DNA from: CAVTQY01 sp963736975
GTDB taxonomy: Bacteria; Pseudomonadota; Alphaproteobacteria; Acetobacterales; Acetobacteraceae
DNA: 64,000 bases
Direction: 5' to 3'
Assembly (NCBI GenBank): GCA_963736975.1
Contig: CAVTQY010000001.1
Span: 62,001 to 126,000, forward strand
The notes beneath the pieces were generated by a model. The model made no database searches. It saw nothing but the letters and a program-made list of their open reading frames with translations, and had not been told where the DNA came from. A program made the translations under genes and the position numbers. Within the stretch, counting starts at the first letter, position 1, and each line of letters begins with the position of its first letter. This document shows, piece by piece, positions 8,162-17,268 of this stretch.

Positions 8162-9892
8162 ATGGAAAGCTTCGACTACGTTATCATCGGGGCGGGTTCG
8201 GCAGGCTGCGTGCTGGCGAACCGGCTGACCGAGGACGGCCGCTTCACCGTGCTGCTGCTGGAATATGGCGGCGACGACCGGTCTCTGGTCATCCGGATGC
8301 CGGCCGCACTCTCCATTCCGATGAACAAGCCGCGTTACAACTGGTTCTATGAAACCGAGCCGGAGCCGAACCTGAACAACCGGCGCCTGCACACGCCGCG
8401 CGGCAAGGTGCTGGGCGGGTCTTCCTCGATCAACGGGCTGGTGTATGTGCGCGGCAATGCGCTGGACTTCGAGGGCTGGCAGCAGAGCGGTGCCCAGGGC
8501 TGGGGCTGGGCCGATGTGCTGCCCTATCTCCGCCGCGCGGAGACCCGTGCGGAAGGCGGCGACGCGTATCGCGGAGACAGCGGTCCGCTGCACACCACAT
8601 ACGGCACCGTGCAGAACCCGCTGTATCGGGCGTGGATCGCTGCTGGGAAACAGGCTGGCTATCTGGAAACGTCCGATTGCAATGGGTTTCAGCAGGAAGG
8701 TTTCGGGCGCATGGACATGACGGTGCAACGCGGCCGCCGCTGCAGCGCCGCCGTAGCCTATCTGCGGCCGGCGACGCGGCGGAAAAATCTTGAGGTGCGC
8801 AAGCACGCTTTGGCGGTGAAACTGGAGTTCACTGGGCAACGGGCGAGCGCTGTCCGCTATGTCAGGGGCGGGCAAGAGGTTGTGGTTAGGGCGAGGCGGG
8901 AAATCATCCTGGCCGGTGGCCCAATCAACTCACCCCAATTGTTGAAACTGTCCGGGGTCGGACCGGGCGATGAATTGCGGCAGTTAGGTATTCCGGTGGT
9001 CCATCATCTGCCCGGTGTGGGCGAGAACCTGCAGGACCATCTGGAATTCTACTTCCAGGTTGCGTGCCGCCAGCCGGTGACGCTTTATCCGGCAACGAAG
9101 CCGTTGGCGAAGCTGGCGATCGGGCTGCGCTGGGTTCTGCGGCATGACGGGCTTGGTGCAACGAACCATTTCGAGAGCTGCGCCTTCATCCGCTCGCGTC
9201 CCGGCGTGGGATGGCCGGACATACAGTATCATTTCCTGCCGCTGGCGATCAGCTATGACGGCAGGACCGCAGTGCAGGGGCACGGATTTCAGGTGCATGT
9301 GGGGCCGATGCGGTCGAAGAGCCGCGGGTGGGTGCGGCTTGCCTCGCCTGATCCGCGGCAGAAGCCGCGTATCCGCTTCAATTACATGAGCCATGTGGAT
9401 GATTGGGCGGAGATGCGGGCCTGCGTGCGGCTGACGCGCGAGATCGTCGCGCAGCCTGCATTCGCCGAGTTTGCCGGGACGGAGATACAGCCGGGAGCGC
9501 ATGTCGCCACGGACGCGGCGATCGATGAATTCGTCAGGGAAAAGGTCGAGAGCGCCTATCATCCCTGCGGGACATGCCGCATGGGTCGTGGGGATGATCC
9601 GATGGCGGTGGTGGATGCGGATACGCGCGTGATCGGTCTGGAGGGATTGCGCGTGGTCGACTCGTCGATCATGCCCTTGATCACCACAGGGAACCTTAAC
9701 GCGCCGACAATCATGATCGGGGAGAAGGCGGCCGATCATATTCTGGGGCGACCGTTTCTGCCGCCCTCCAATCAGCCGTATTACGTGGCGCCTGATTGGG
9801 AGACGTCGCAGCGGAGCGCGCGCTTGGACAACAGCATGTCCAGCCAGTCCGGATCCATCTCGGGCACGGAGGACAGCAGCAGCTCGGTATAG
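8162..9892 (+). CDS. GMC-family oxidoreductase (choline dehydrogenase-like)
   Basis: A 576-residue FAD enzyme of the glucose-methanol-choline family, which oxidises alcohols to aldehydes. The N-terminus has the ADP-binding motif IIGAGSAGCVLANRL, and GKVLGGSSSINGLVYVRG (about 81-98) is the first GMC signature. The active-site pair is His467 (YHPCGTCRMG) and Asn511 (TTGNLNAPTIMIGEK), 44 residues apart as in choline oxidase and BetA. The ATG at 8162 is chosen because the motif begins directly after it; the longer open frame upstream is the shadow of the preceding gene. It follows that gene by 11 bases. The last 112 bases overlap the 3' end of the convergent ABC ATPase gene. Choline, another amino alcohol or a simple alcohol are all possible substrates. 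Confidence 0.85.
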   Translation: MESFDYVIIGAGSAGCVLANRLTEDGRFTVLLLEYGGDDRSLVIRMPAALSIPMNKPRYNWFYETEPEPNLNNRRLHTPRGKVLGGSSSINGLVYVRGNALDFEGWQQSGAQGWGWADVLPYLRRAETRAEGGDAYRGDSGPLHTTYGTVQNPLYRAWIAAGKQAGYLETSDCNGFQQEGFGRMDMTVQRGRRCSAAVAYLRPATRRKNLEVRKHALAVKLEFTGQRASAVRYVRGGQEVVVRARREIILAGGPINSPQLLKLSGVGPGDELRQLGIPVVHHLPGVGENLQDHLEFYFQVACRQPVTLYPATKPLAKLAIGLRWVLRHDGLGATNHFESCAFIRSRPGVGWPDIQYHFLPLAISYDGRTAVQGHGFQVHVGPMRSKSRGWVRLASPDPRQKPRIRFNYMSHVDDWAEMRACVRLTREIVAQPAFAEFAGTEIQPGAHVATDAAIDEFVREKVESAYHPCGTCRMGRGDDPMAVVDADTRVIGLEGLRVVDSSIMPLITTGNLNAPTIMIGEKAADHILGRPFLPPSNQPYYVAPDWETSQRSARLDNSMSSQSGSISGTEDSSSSV

Positions 9893-11415
9893 GCTTCGTG
9901 CGGCGGGGTCAGGACGTGGGATTTCGGCCCGCTCTCGACCACGCGTCCGCGATGCATCACCACGATCTCGTCGGCGATGGCCTTCACGGTGGCCAGGTCG
10001 TGGGTGATGTAGAGGTAAGAGACGTTGAGGTCTCTCTGTAGCCGCAGCAGCAGTTTCAGGATCTCCTCGGCCACCAGTTGGTCGAGCGCGGAGGTGACCT
10101 CGTCGCATATAATCAGATCCGGCTCGGCGGCCAGCGCGCGCGCGATGGAGACGCGCTGCTTCTGCCCGCCGGAAAGTTCGCTGGGCAGGCGATCGAGGAA
10201 AGTTTCATCGAGCTCGATCATGCGGAGCAGCTCGATCGTGCGGCGCCGCCGCGCTGCGCCGCGCAGGCCGCGATGATGCTGGAGCTGCCGGCCGATAATC
10301 TCGCCGACGCGGCGGCGGGGATTGAGCGCCGTATCCGCCATCTGATAAATCATCTGAATGCGCCGCAGCAGCGTTCGGTCGCGGTCGCGCAGCCGCGGCG
10401 GCAACGGCTTACCGTCGCAGATAATGCGCCCGCGCACGGGCGGCAGCAGGCCGGTGATCACCCGCGCGAGGGTCGATTTGCCGGAGCCGGACTCGCCCAC
10501 CACCGCGACGGTTCGCCCGCGCGGCACCTGGACGTTGATACGATGCAGCACCTGGATGGCGCCATAGCTCGCATCGACGCCATCGACGCGGAGCAGCATC
10601 TCGTCGCCGGGCTGCTCGGGCTTCTGCAGCGCGCGCACGGCCCAGAGCGATTTGGTATATGCCATGCGCGGGTTCGCTAGCATGGTGCGAGTCGGCGCTT
10701 CCTCCACAAGGGCGCCATGGCGCAACACCATCACCCGGTCGGCCATCTGCGCCACCACGGCGAGATCGTGAGAAATGTAGATGGCGGCTGTGTCGAGCTG
10801 GCGCACGAGGTCCTTGATAGCGGCCAGCACCTCGATCTGCGTGGTGACATCCAACGCGGTGGTCGGCTCGTCGAAGATGATCATGTCCGGGCGGCAAGCC
10901 ATCGCCATCGCTGTCATGGCGCGCTGTAACTGTCCGCCGGAGACCTGGTGCGGATAACGTCGGCCGAACTGTTCGGCATCGGGGAGCCGCAGCCGATGGA
11001 ACAGATCGATGATGCCGCGTTCGGCCTGATGTGAATTGGAGAGATGGTGCACGCGCGGCGCTTCGATACATTGCTCGATCAGCCGGTGCGCCGGGTTGAA
11101 TGCCGCCGCGGCCGATTGCGCCACATAGGCCATGCGGGTGCCCCAGAGAGCGCGACGGGCGGTTTCGCTGATCCGCAGCAGATCCGTCCCGTCGAACAGG
11201 ATCGTGCCGGCGGTGATGCGACAGCCGGGCCGCGCATAGCCCATCCCCGCGAGGCCGATGGTGGATTTGCCGGCGCCCGATTCACCGATCAGTCCCAGCA
11301 CTTCGCCGCGGTGCAGGACGAGGTCGATGCCCTTGACGATCTCGTGCCAGTCCTCGCCGCTCTGCCCTTCGATGCGCAGGCCGTTGATTTCCAGCAGGGG
11401 TTTGTCGGGGCTCAC
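9781..11415 (-). CDS. Peptide-type ABC transporter, fused dual ATPase (DppD-DppF)
   Basis: A 544-residue cytoplasmic protein with two complete ABC modules in one chain, powering import of peptides, nickel or other small solutes. Module 1 has Walker A GESGAGKST, signature VSGGQ and Walker B MIIFDEPTTALD. Module 2 has GESGSGKST, LSGGQKQRVSIARAL and LIICDEVTSALD. Usually DppD and DppF are separate; fused forms are frequent in Alphaproteobacteria. The GTG start at 11415 overlaps the stop of the permease gene by four bases (GTGA), indicating translational coupling, and the conserved sequence begins just after it. It is the last gene of a four-gene operon (binding protein, two permeases, ATPase). 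Confidence 0.88.
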   Translation of the reverse strand: MSPDKPLLEINGLRIEGQSGEDWHEIVKGIDLVLHRGEVLGLIGESGAGKSTIGLAGMGYARPGCRITAGTILFDGTDLLRISETARRALWGTRMAYVAQSAAAAFNPAHRLIEQCIEAPRVHHLSNSHQAERGIIDLFHRLRLPDAEQFGRRYPHQVSGGQLQRAMTAMAMACRPDMIIFDEPTTALDVTTQIEVLAAIKDLVRQLDTAAIYISHDLAVVAQMADRVMVLRHGALVEEAPTRTMLANPRMAYTKSLWAVRALQKPEQPGDEMLLRVDGVDASYGAIQVLHRINVQVPRGRTVAVVGESGSGKSTLARVITGLLPPVRGRIICDGKPLPPRLRDRDRTLLRRIQMIYQMADTALNPRRRVGEIIGRQLQHHRGLRGAARRRRTIELLRMIELDETFLDRLPSELSGGQKQRVSIARALAAEPDLIICDEVTSALDQLVAEEILKLLLRLQRDLNVSYLYITHDLATVKAIADEIVVMHRGRVVESGPKSHVLTPPHEAYTELLLSSVPEMDPDWLDMLLSKRALRCDVSQSGAT

Positions 11416-12335
11416 TCTCTGAGCCCGCTGGTTTTGTGCAGGAACCAATCGACGACGAAGTTGACACCCACGGTCAGCAGGGCGATCGCCCCGGCCGGCA
11501 GCAGCGGCGTGATGTCGCCATAGGTGATCAGGCTCGCGTTCTCCCGCACCATCGAGCCCCAATCGGCGGCCGGCGGCTGGATGCCGAGGCCGAGGAACGA
11601 CAGCGCGGCAATCGTCAGGAACACGAAGCAGAAACGCAGGCCGAATTCCGCCACCAGGGGCGAGAGAATGTTAGGCAACACCTCACGCGTCATGATCCAT
11701 ATCAGCCGCTCGCCTTGCAGGCGTGCCGCTTCAACGAAGTCCAGCACGACCACATTGATGGCGACCGCGCGCGTCAGCCGGAACACGCGAGTGGAGTCGA
11801 GGACGGCGATGATCAGCACGAGGTTGATCACCGACGTGCCGAAGATCGACAACAACATCAGGGCGAAGATCAGTTGCGGTATTGCCATGAGTATATCGAC
11901 CAGGCGGGCAAGCACGAGGTCGGTCCAGCCGCCGACGGTTGCCGCGACCAGGCCGCACAGACCGCCGATCGCGAAAGAGAGGCAGGTGGTGGTGAGCGCG
12001 ATGCCGACCGTGTTGCGTGCGCCGTAGATCAGCCGGGAGAGCATGTCGCGGCCGAGCTGGTCGGTGCCGAAGAAGAACTGGTGGCTCCAGGGTTCATACT
12101 CGCCGCCGACCACCTGCGCTTGCCCGTACGGGGCGAGCAAGGGAGCGAAGATCGCGACCACCGCGTAGGCGAAGATCACGAACAAGCCGAACCATGCGCT
12201 AGGCGGCGCACGACGCAGAGCCCGCCAAGTGGCGTTCAGCGGCGTAAGACGCGGCGCTGTCGGCAGGGCGGCGGCTACGGCCGAGAGAACCGCGGCTTCC
12301 GGGTCCGCCAGCGCGGTGTACTCCTCGGGGTTCAT
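11412..12335 (-). CDS. Peptide-type ABC transporter permease (DppC-like)
   Basis: A 307-residue inner-membrane permease. The N-terminal cytoplasmic part is followed by a first membrane span (WFGLFVIFAYAVVAIFAPLL), the family-specific periplasmic segment FFGTDQLGRDMLSRLIYGAR, and five further spans. The EAA loop that contacts the ATPase appears as VEAARLQGERLIWIMTREVLPN. This is the pattern of DppC/OppC second permeases (BPD_transp_1). It overlaps the upstream permease gene by four bases (ATGA) and the downstream ATPase gene by four bases, so all are translated from one message. Confidence 0.9.
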   Translation of the reverse strand: MNPEEYTALADPEAAVLSAVAAALPTAPRLTPLNATWRALRRAPPSAWFGLFVIFAYAVVAIFAPLLAPYGQAQVVGGEYEPWSHQFFFGTDQLGRDMLSRLIYGARNTVGIALTTTCLSFAIGGLCGLVAATVGGWTDLVLARLVDILMAIPQLIFALMLLSIFGTSVINLVLIIAVLDSTRVFRLTRAVAINVVVLDFVEAARLQGERLIWIMTREVLPNILSPLVAEFGLRFCFVFLTIAALSFLGLGIQPPAADWGSMVRENASLITYGDITPLLPAGAIALLTVGVNFVVDWFLHKTSGLRE

Positions 12336-13312
12336 CGCGGGTGAAGCAGTCTTGGGTTGGTGATGATAGCGATTATATCCGCCAGCAGGTTAAGACCGAT
12401 ATAGGTGGCGGCGAAAATCAGTGCACAGGCCTGAACCACGGGAATATCGCGGGCGGAAACCGAATCGACCATGAGCTGGCCGATCCCCGGATAGACGAAC
12501 ACCACCTCGACCACGACCACCCCGACAATCAGATAGGCGAGGTTGATCGCGACCACGGTGGCGATCGGCGCCCAGGCATTGGGCAGCACGTGCCGGTAAA
12601 TCACCCGTGCCGGCGACATCCCCTTCAGGCGAGCCGTTTCGACATATGGGCTGGATAACAGGTTGATGATCGCTGCGCGCGTCTGGCGCATCATGTGCGC
12701 GAAAATCACCAGGACGAGTGTCAATGCCGGCAATACGGTTCTTGCCACACGCTCACCAAACGGCGTGTCCGGCGATACAGTTGCAAGTGTACTGAATATG
12801 GGGAACTGCACTGCCAGGAACAGCATCAGGATATAGGCCACGAAGAACTCCGGGACCGAGATCCAGGTCAAGGTGACCATGTTGACAAGGCGATCGAACA
12901 CGGTGTTCCGGTACAGCGCAGCCAACAGACCGGTCAACAGCGACAGCGGCACTGCGATCAGCGCGGCAAATCCGGCGAGGAACAGCGTGTTCTCCAGCCG
13001 CGGACCGATCAGCGAGACGACGGTCCGGGCATGGCCGCCGCCGAGGCTGCCGGCGCTGGAAAACGAATCGCCGAAATTGCCGTGCAGGACGCCGCCGGCC
13101 CAGAGCAGGTACCGTAAGACCGGCGGTTTATCGAGTCCGATCTGGTGATCGAAGGCAGCCACGGTTTGCGGCGTGGCCGCTTGCCCGAGGATCGCGGTGG
13201 CGAAATCGCCGGGCAGCGTGGAAACGGCGGAGAAGATAATGATAGAGACGACGAACAGTGTCAGCAAGCCAAGCCCCAGGCGTTGCAGCACTGTCCGGAG
13301 GACGGGGTTCAT
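12332..13312 (-). CDS. Peptide-type ABC transporter permease (DppB-like)
   Basis: A 326-residue inner-membrane permease, partner of the DppC-like protein. It has the DppB start pattern (a short N-terminus, then LGLGLLTLFVVSIIIFSAVS), the motif LPGDFATAILG, a large periplasmic loop, and the EAA loop VETARLKGMSPARVIYRHVLPNA, here split by the usual residues. It starts 19 bases after the frameshifted binding-protein gene and overlaps the next gene by four bases. No specificity can be read from a permease; the missing clue is the ligand of the binding protein. Confidence 0.9.
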   Translation of the reverse strand: MNPVLRTVLQRLGLGLLTLFVVSIIIFSAVSTLPGDFATAILGQAATPQTVAAFDHQIGLDKPPVLRYLLWAGGVLHGNFGDSFSSAGSLGGGHARTVVSLIGPRLENTLFLAGFAALIAVPLSLLTGLLAALYRNTVFDRLVNMVTLTWISVPEFFVAYILMLFLAVQFPIFSTLATVSPDTPFGERVARTVLPALTLVLVIFAHMMRQTRAAIINLLSSPYVETARLKGMSPARVIYRHVLPNAWAPIATVVAINLAYLIVGVVVVEVVFVYPGIGQLMVDSVSARDIPVVQACALIFAATYIGLNLLADIIAIITNPRLLHPR

Positions 13313-13331
13313 GCGGCCGCGCTAGGGGCGG

Positions 13332-14926
13332 TCATGCGAACCACCACCGCTCGGCGATCCGCAGTCCATCTGATTCCCAGTTTGCCGCGATCGGGCCATG
13401 TGCGAGCTTTTTCGAATTGGCGTCCACATAATTGTTGAATACGATAACGATCACCCCGCCGTCATCGTGCAGAAGCTGCTGCATTTCGGCATACATGGTG
13501 GCCCGCTTCTTGTCGTCCGTTTCGCCGCGGGCCTGAATTAGCAGTTGGTTGAACTCCGGATTGGCCCATTTAGTTTCATTCCAGGCAGCGCCCTTCGCGT
13601 ACACCACCGTGAACAGCCAGTCGCAGGTGGGACGCCCGCCCCAATAGCCGGCGACCCAGGGCTTCTTAAGCCACACATTATCCCAGTAACCATCGTCGGG
13701 CTCACGGACGACGTTGATGTCGATACCTGCCGCTTTCGCCTGCTGTTGGTAGAGGACCGCAGCATCCACCGCTCCATTGAAGGCTGCGTCGGCGGCGGAC
13801 AGATTGACCTTCAGGTTCGAACATCCCGGCCTTGTTGAGGTAGAACTTGGCTTTCTCCGGGTCGTACTTATATATCGGCTTGGGATTGCTGGCGAACCTC
13901 ACCGATGGCGCGATCGGGTCGTCATTGCCTGGGACGGCGTGACCCAGAAACACTTTCTGGGTGATCTCCTCGCGGTTGATGGCCCATTTCAGCGCAGTGC
14001 GGACATCGGCGTTGTTGAACGGCGGTACGGTAACATCCATCGGGAATACATAGTGTCCGTAGCCGGTCACTTCTGTCTTTTCGAGCTTGGGGTTGCGCAG
14101 CAGCAGCTTCAGCGTCTTCAGGTCGGCCCGTGAGATCCAATCGACTTCGCCGGTATTGAGCGCATTGCTACGTGCGGTGAGGTCGGCGATCGTCAGGAAC
14201 TCCACGTTATCAAAATGCGGCAGGCCAGGCTTGTGGTAGTTGGCGAAGCGCTTCATCTTGACGCTGACGCCGGGCTGGTACGATCCAAGGACGAACGGGC
14301 CAGTCCGCACGCCCGACCGCCAATCGGCGGTTCCGTCCTTCTCCGGCATGATCGGAATATGATAGTCGCTAGCGATATAAGGAAAGTCGGCGTTCGGGCC
14401 TTCCAGCGTAAAGATGACTGTGTCTTTGCCATCTGCTTTGATATCGGTGATCGGCTGCAATACCGATTTCACGGCCGATTTGGAATTCGGACCCATGTGG
14501 TATCGGAACGACGCAATGACATCGTCGGGGGTCATGTCCTTGCCGTTGTGGAAAGTCACGCCTTTCAGCAGCTTGAATACCCAGGTTTTGGCGCCGTCAG
14601 CCGGTTCCATGCTCTCACAGAGATCAGGCGTGATGTTGCCTTTGGCGTCCACCAGGGTCAGGCTGTTCGAACATCGAACCCCAGAATGGGACTTGCGTAC
14701 CCATATCGGGATAGCCGGCGGGGTCCATGGTATCGGTGGTGGCGCCCTGAGCCAGGCCAAACCGCGCCGAACCGCCTTTCTTGGGCGTTTGCGCCACGCC
14801 CGCTTCGGTCAACAGGGTGCTGGCGAGCGCGATGGTCAGACCGAGGGCGGAGGCGCGGCCCATAAACTCCCGCCGGGAAATCCGGCCCTGCTTGATCTGC
14901 TGCGTCCAGTATTCGAGTTCAGTCAT
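13332..14926 (-). pseudogene. Peptide-type ABC substrate-binding protein, two +1 frameshifts as read
   Basis: A family 5 (DppA/OppA-like) periplasmic binding protein with a twin-arginine-type leader (RISRREFMGRASALGLTIAL). The reading frame is broken twice. The first part runs to FWGSMF, the second resumes at NSLTLVDAKGNITPDL and runs to YLNKAGMF, and the third at NLKVNLSAADAAFNGAVDAA to the stop. Both changes are +1 and both sit exactly on GTTCGAAC (14665-14672 and 13815-13822). The span exceeds 531 codons by exactly two bases, so removing one base at each site restores a normal 530-residue protein with no other damage. It is the first gene of the permease/ATPase operon. I suspect the gene is intact in the organism and the breaks are artefacts. 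Confidence 0.85.
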
Positions 14927-15039
14927 TTTTGCCCCCCATTGGTTTCGCTAGCCAGAACCAGCCTAGCATGGCAGCATCGGCGGTGCCGACTTAAATCTAC
15001 GCTGCAAGTCGGCCACGGAACTGCGGTGGTGGGCGGCGC

Positions 15040-16140
15040 ATGAAAATCGCCAGCATCGAGACGTTCTGCAACGAATTCGTGGGCTTCGTGCGGGTAACCA
15101 CGGATACGGGACGGCAGGGCTGGGGGCAAGTGGCTCCCTACAACGCCGACATCACCTGCCTGATCGTGCACCGGCAGATTGCCCCTTGGGCGATCGGTGC
15201 GGATGCGCTGGATGTCGAAGCTTTGGTGACCGACATCCCGGAGCGCGAACATAAGTTCCCCGGCTCTTATCTGTTCCGCGCGCTTGCCGGCCTCGATACA
15301 GCGCTGTGGGACCTGCGGGGCAAGCTGGAGGGCAAGAGCGTCTGTGAGCTGCTGGGCGGGGTGCCGCGCCGGATGCGCGTTTATGCGTCCAGCATGCGAC
15401 GCGATATCACCCCGACGGCGGAGGTGGAACGTCTGCTGCGGCTTCAAGACAGATATGGCTACGACGCCTTCAAGTTCCGGATCGGCAAGGAATGTGGGCA
15501 CGACGAGGATGAATGGCCGGGACGCACCGAGGCGATCGTCGCGGCCATGCGTGCGGCGATGGGGCCCAACATCAGGCTGCTGGTCGATGCCAACAGTTGC
15601 TACACGCCGGGAAAGGCGATCGAGATCGGGCGGCTGCTGGAGGCTCATGGCGTCCAGCACTTCGAGGAGCCGTGCCCTTATTGGGAGCTGGAGTGGACCA
15701 AGCAAGTTACCGACACGTTGCGGATCGATGTCACGGGCGGGGAGCAGGACTGCGATCTGGCCACCTGGCGGGGGGCGATCGGGATGCGGGCAGTCGATGT
15801 GGTACAGCCAGACGTGTGCTACCTGGGTGGTATCTGCCGCACTCTGGCTGTCGCTCGGATGGCCGAAACAGCGGGGCTGCCGGTGACGCCGCATTCCGCC
15901 AACCTGTCACTGGTGACGGTATTTGCGCTGCACCTGATGGGGGCGCTGCCGAATGCCGGTCCGTATGTCGAGTTTTCCATCGAAGGGCCGGATTATTATC
16001 CATGGCAGGAGGGGGTGTTTTCACCGGTGCTTGTCGCAGAAGACGGGAAGGTGCGTATCCCCGAAGGACCGGGTTGGGGCGTCGAGCTCAATCCGGCGTG
16101 GCTGGCCGACGCCAGATACCAGGTGAGCGGTTCGGCGTAG
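15040..16140 (+). CDS. Mandelate racemase/muconate lactonizing enzyme-like protein
   Basis: A 366-residue enolase-superfamily enzyme. These enzymes remove a proton alpha to a carboxylate and use a Mg ion held by three acids. Visible features are the N-terminal capping domain, ALAGLDTALWDLRGKLEGKSV (about 87-107), FKFRIGKE with the KxR-type catalytic lysine region (about 144-151), the metal ligands in LLVDANSCYTP (Asp near 186), FEEPCPYWE (Glu near 213) and GGEQDC (Glu near 238), and the barrel end VVQPDVCYLGG with HSAN. The substrate class (sugar acid, amino acid or muconate) cannot be told. It is divergent from the peptide importer and leads a run of plus-strand catabolic genes, so it may act on the imported compound. 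Confidence 0.85.
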   Translation: MKIASIETFCNEFVGFVRVTTDTGRQGWGQVAPYNADITCLIVHRQIAPWAIGADALDVEALVTDIPEREHKFPGSYLFRALAGLDTALWDLRGKLEGKSVCELLGGVPRRMRVYASSMRRDITPTAEVERLLRLQDRYGYDAFKFRIGKECGHDEDEWPGRTEAIVAAMRAAMGPNIRLLVDANSCYTPGKAIEIGRLLEAHGVQHFEEPCPYWELEWTKQVTDTLRIDVTGGEQDCDLATWRGAIGMRAVDVVQPDVCYLGGICRTLAVARMAETAGLPVTPHSANLSLVTVFALHLMGALPNAGPYVEFSIEGPDYYPWQEGVFSPVLVAEDGKVRIPEGPGWGVELNPAWLADARYQVSGSA

Positions 16141-16210
16141 AGCGCGCGGGCTTGTCAGCGCCGATTGTTTGCTCCTACCGTGTACTTTCCCGCGGTGGAG
16201 GGTGACTGTG

Positions 16211-17266
16211 ATGCGCGCTGATTCGGACCTGCAGATGGCGATGCCGGCTTCCTGGTATTGCGATCCCGCACTGTTCGCACGCGAGCGGACGCAGATTTTC
16301 ACCCGCAACTGGTCGCTGTTCACCTGGTCGGAACGGATCGCGAGTCCCGGCAGCTATGTGTCCGGCGTTTGCGCCGGTTATCCGGTGTTCGTCATGCGCG
16401 GGCAGGACGGCGTGGCGCGCGGGTTCCACAACGTCTGCCGCCATCGCGCGGCGACGCTGCTAAGCGAGGAAAGCGGCACCTGCGGGCGGTACGTCGTGTG
16501 TCCGTATCATAGCTGGAGCTATGGCCTGGATGGCCGGCTGGAGCGGGCGGCCGATTTCGGTGCCGGTCTCGACCCGGATGCGTGGGCGCTGTACCCGGTC
16601 GAGGTAGAGGAATGGCGCGGCCTGGTGTTCGTACGCATCCGCGCCGGCGGCCCTGGCCTGCGTGAATGGCTCGGGCCGATCGACACGATGGCGGCGGATT
16701 ATCCCCTGGAGAGCCAACGCTACTTTTCCAGCCGGGTCCGGGACGAGGATGTGGACTGGAAAGTCTATGGCGAGAATTACTTGGAATGCTATCATTGCCG
16801 GGTGATGCATCCGGGGCTCTGCGCCTCGATGGACATCAAGCGGTACAAAATCGACGTCCATGCCGACCAGTGGTTCTTCCACCTGCATGCGCCGAAGCGG
16901 GAAGGGGGCCTGACCCGCGGGCTTTACTTTTATCGCTTCCCCTATCTGATGATGAGTTTCTATGACTGGGGCAGCTCGCTGGCTACGGTCGAACCGCTGG
17001 GTCCCGGGCGAATCCGTCACATCAACTGGTACATGTTCCAGGACGTCTCGCCGGAACGAGCAGAGGCGAACCAGCAGTCCGCCGACTGGTCGGCGGAGAT
17101 CGTCACGGAGGATTTCAACATCGTGCGCGGCGTCCAGCGCAATTTGGAGATCGGGGTCCACGGGCAGGGGCCACTCTCGCCGCGCCACGAACATGCGGTG
17201 CTGGCGTTCCAGCAGATGGTGCGCAACAGCCTGGATACGCCGCCGCTCCGCGCCGCTGCCGAATAA
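16211..17266 (+). CDS. Rieske-type aromatic-ring/amine oxygenase, alpha subunit
   Basis: A 351-residue oxygenase component. The Rieske [2Fe-2S] site is CRHRAATLL with a CPYHSW partner, giving the C-x-H...C-x2-H pattern (about residues 77-103). The mononuclear iron site is NYLECYHCRVMHPGLC (two histidines about 192-197, with a later Asp expected in the C-terminal half). Such proteins hydroxylate rings or demethylate quaternary amines (for example glycine betaine or stachydrine). No reductase gene is adjacent, so the electron donor is elsewhere. GGAGGG lies about nine bases before the ATG at 16211. The CrtI-like gene follows after two bases, indicating one operon. Confidence 0.85.
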   Translation: MRADSDLQMAMPASWYCDPALFARERTQIFTRNWSLFTWSERIASPGSYVSGVCAGYPVFVMRGQDGVARGFHNVCRHRAATLLSEESGTCGRYVVCPYHSWSYGLDGRLERAADFGAGLDPDAWALYPVEVEEWRGLVFVRIRAGGPGLREWLGPIDTMAADYPLESQRYFSSRVRDEDVDWKVYGENYLECYHCRVMHPGLCASMDIKRYKIDVHADQWFFHLHAPKREGGLTRGLYFYRFPYLMMSFYDWGSSLATVEPLGPGRIRHINWYMFQDVSPERAEANQQSADWSAEIVTEDFNIVRGVQRNLEIGVHGQGPLSPRHEHAVLAFQQMVRNSLDTPPLRAAAE

Positions 17267-17268
17267 GC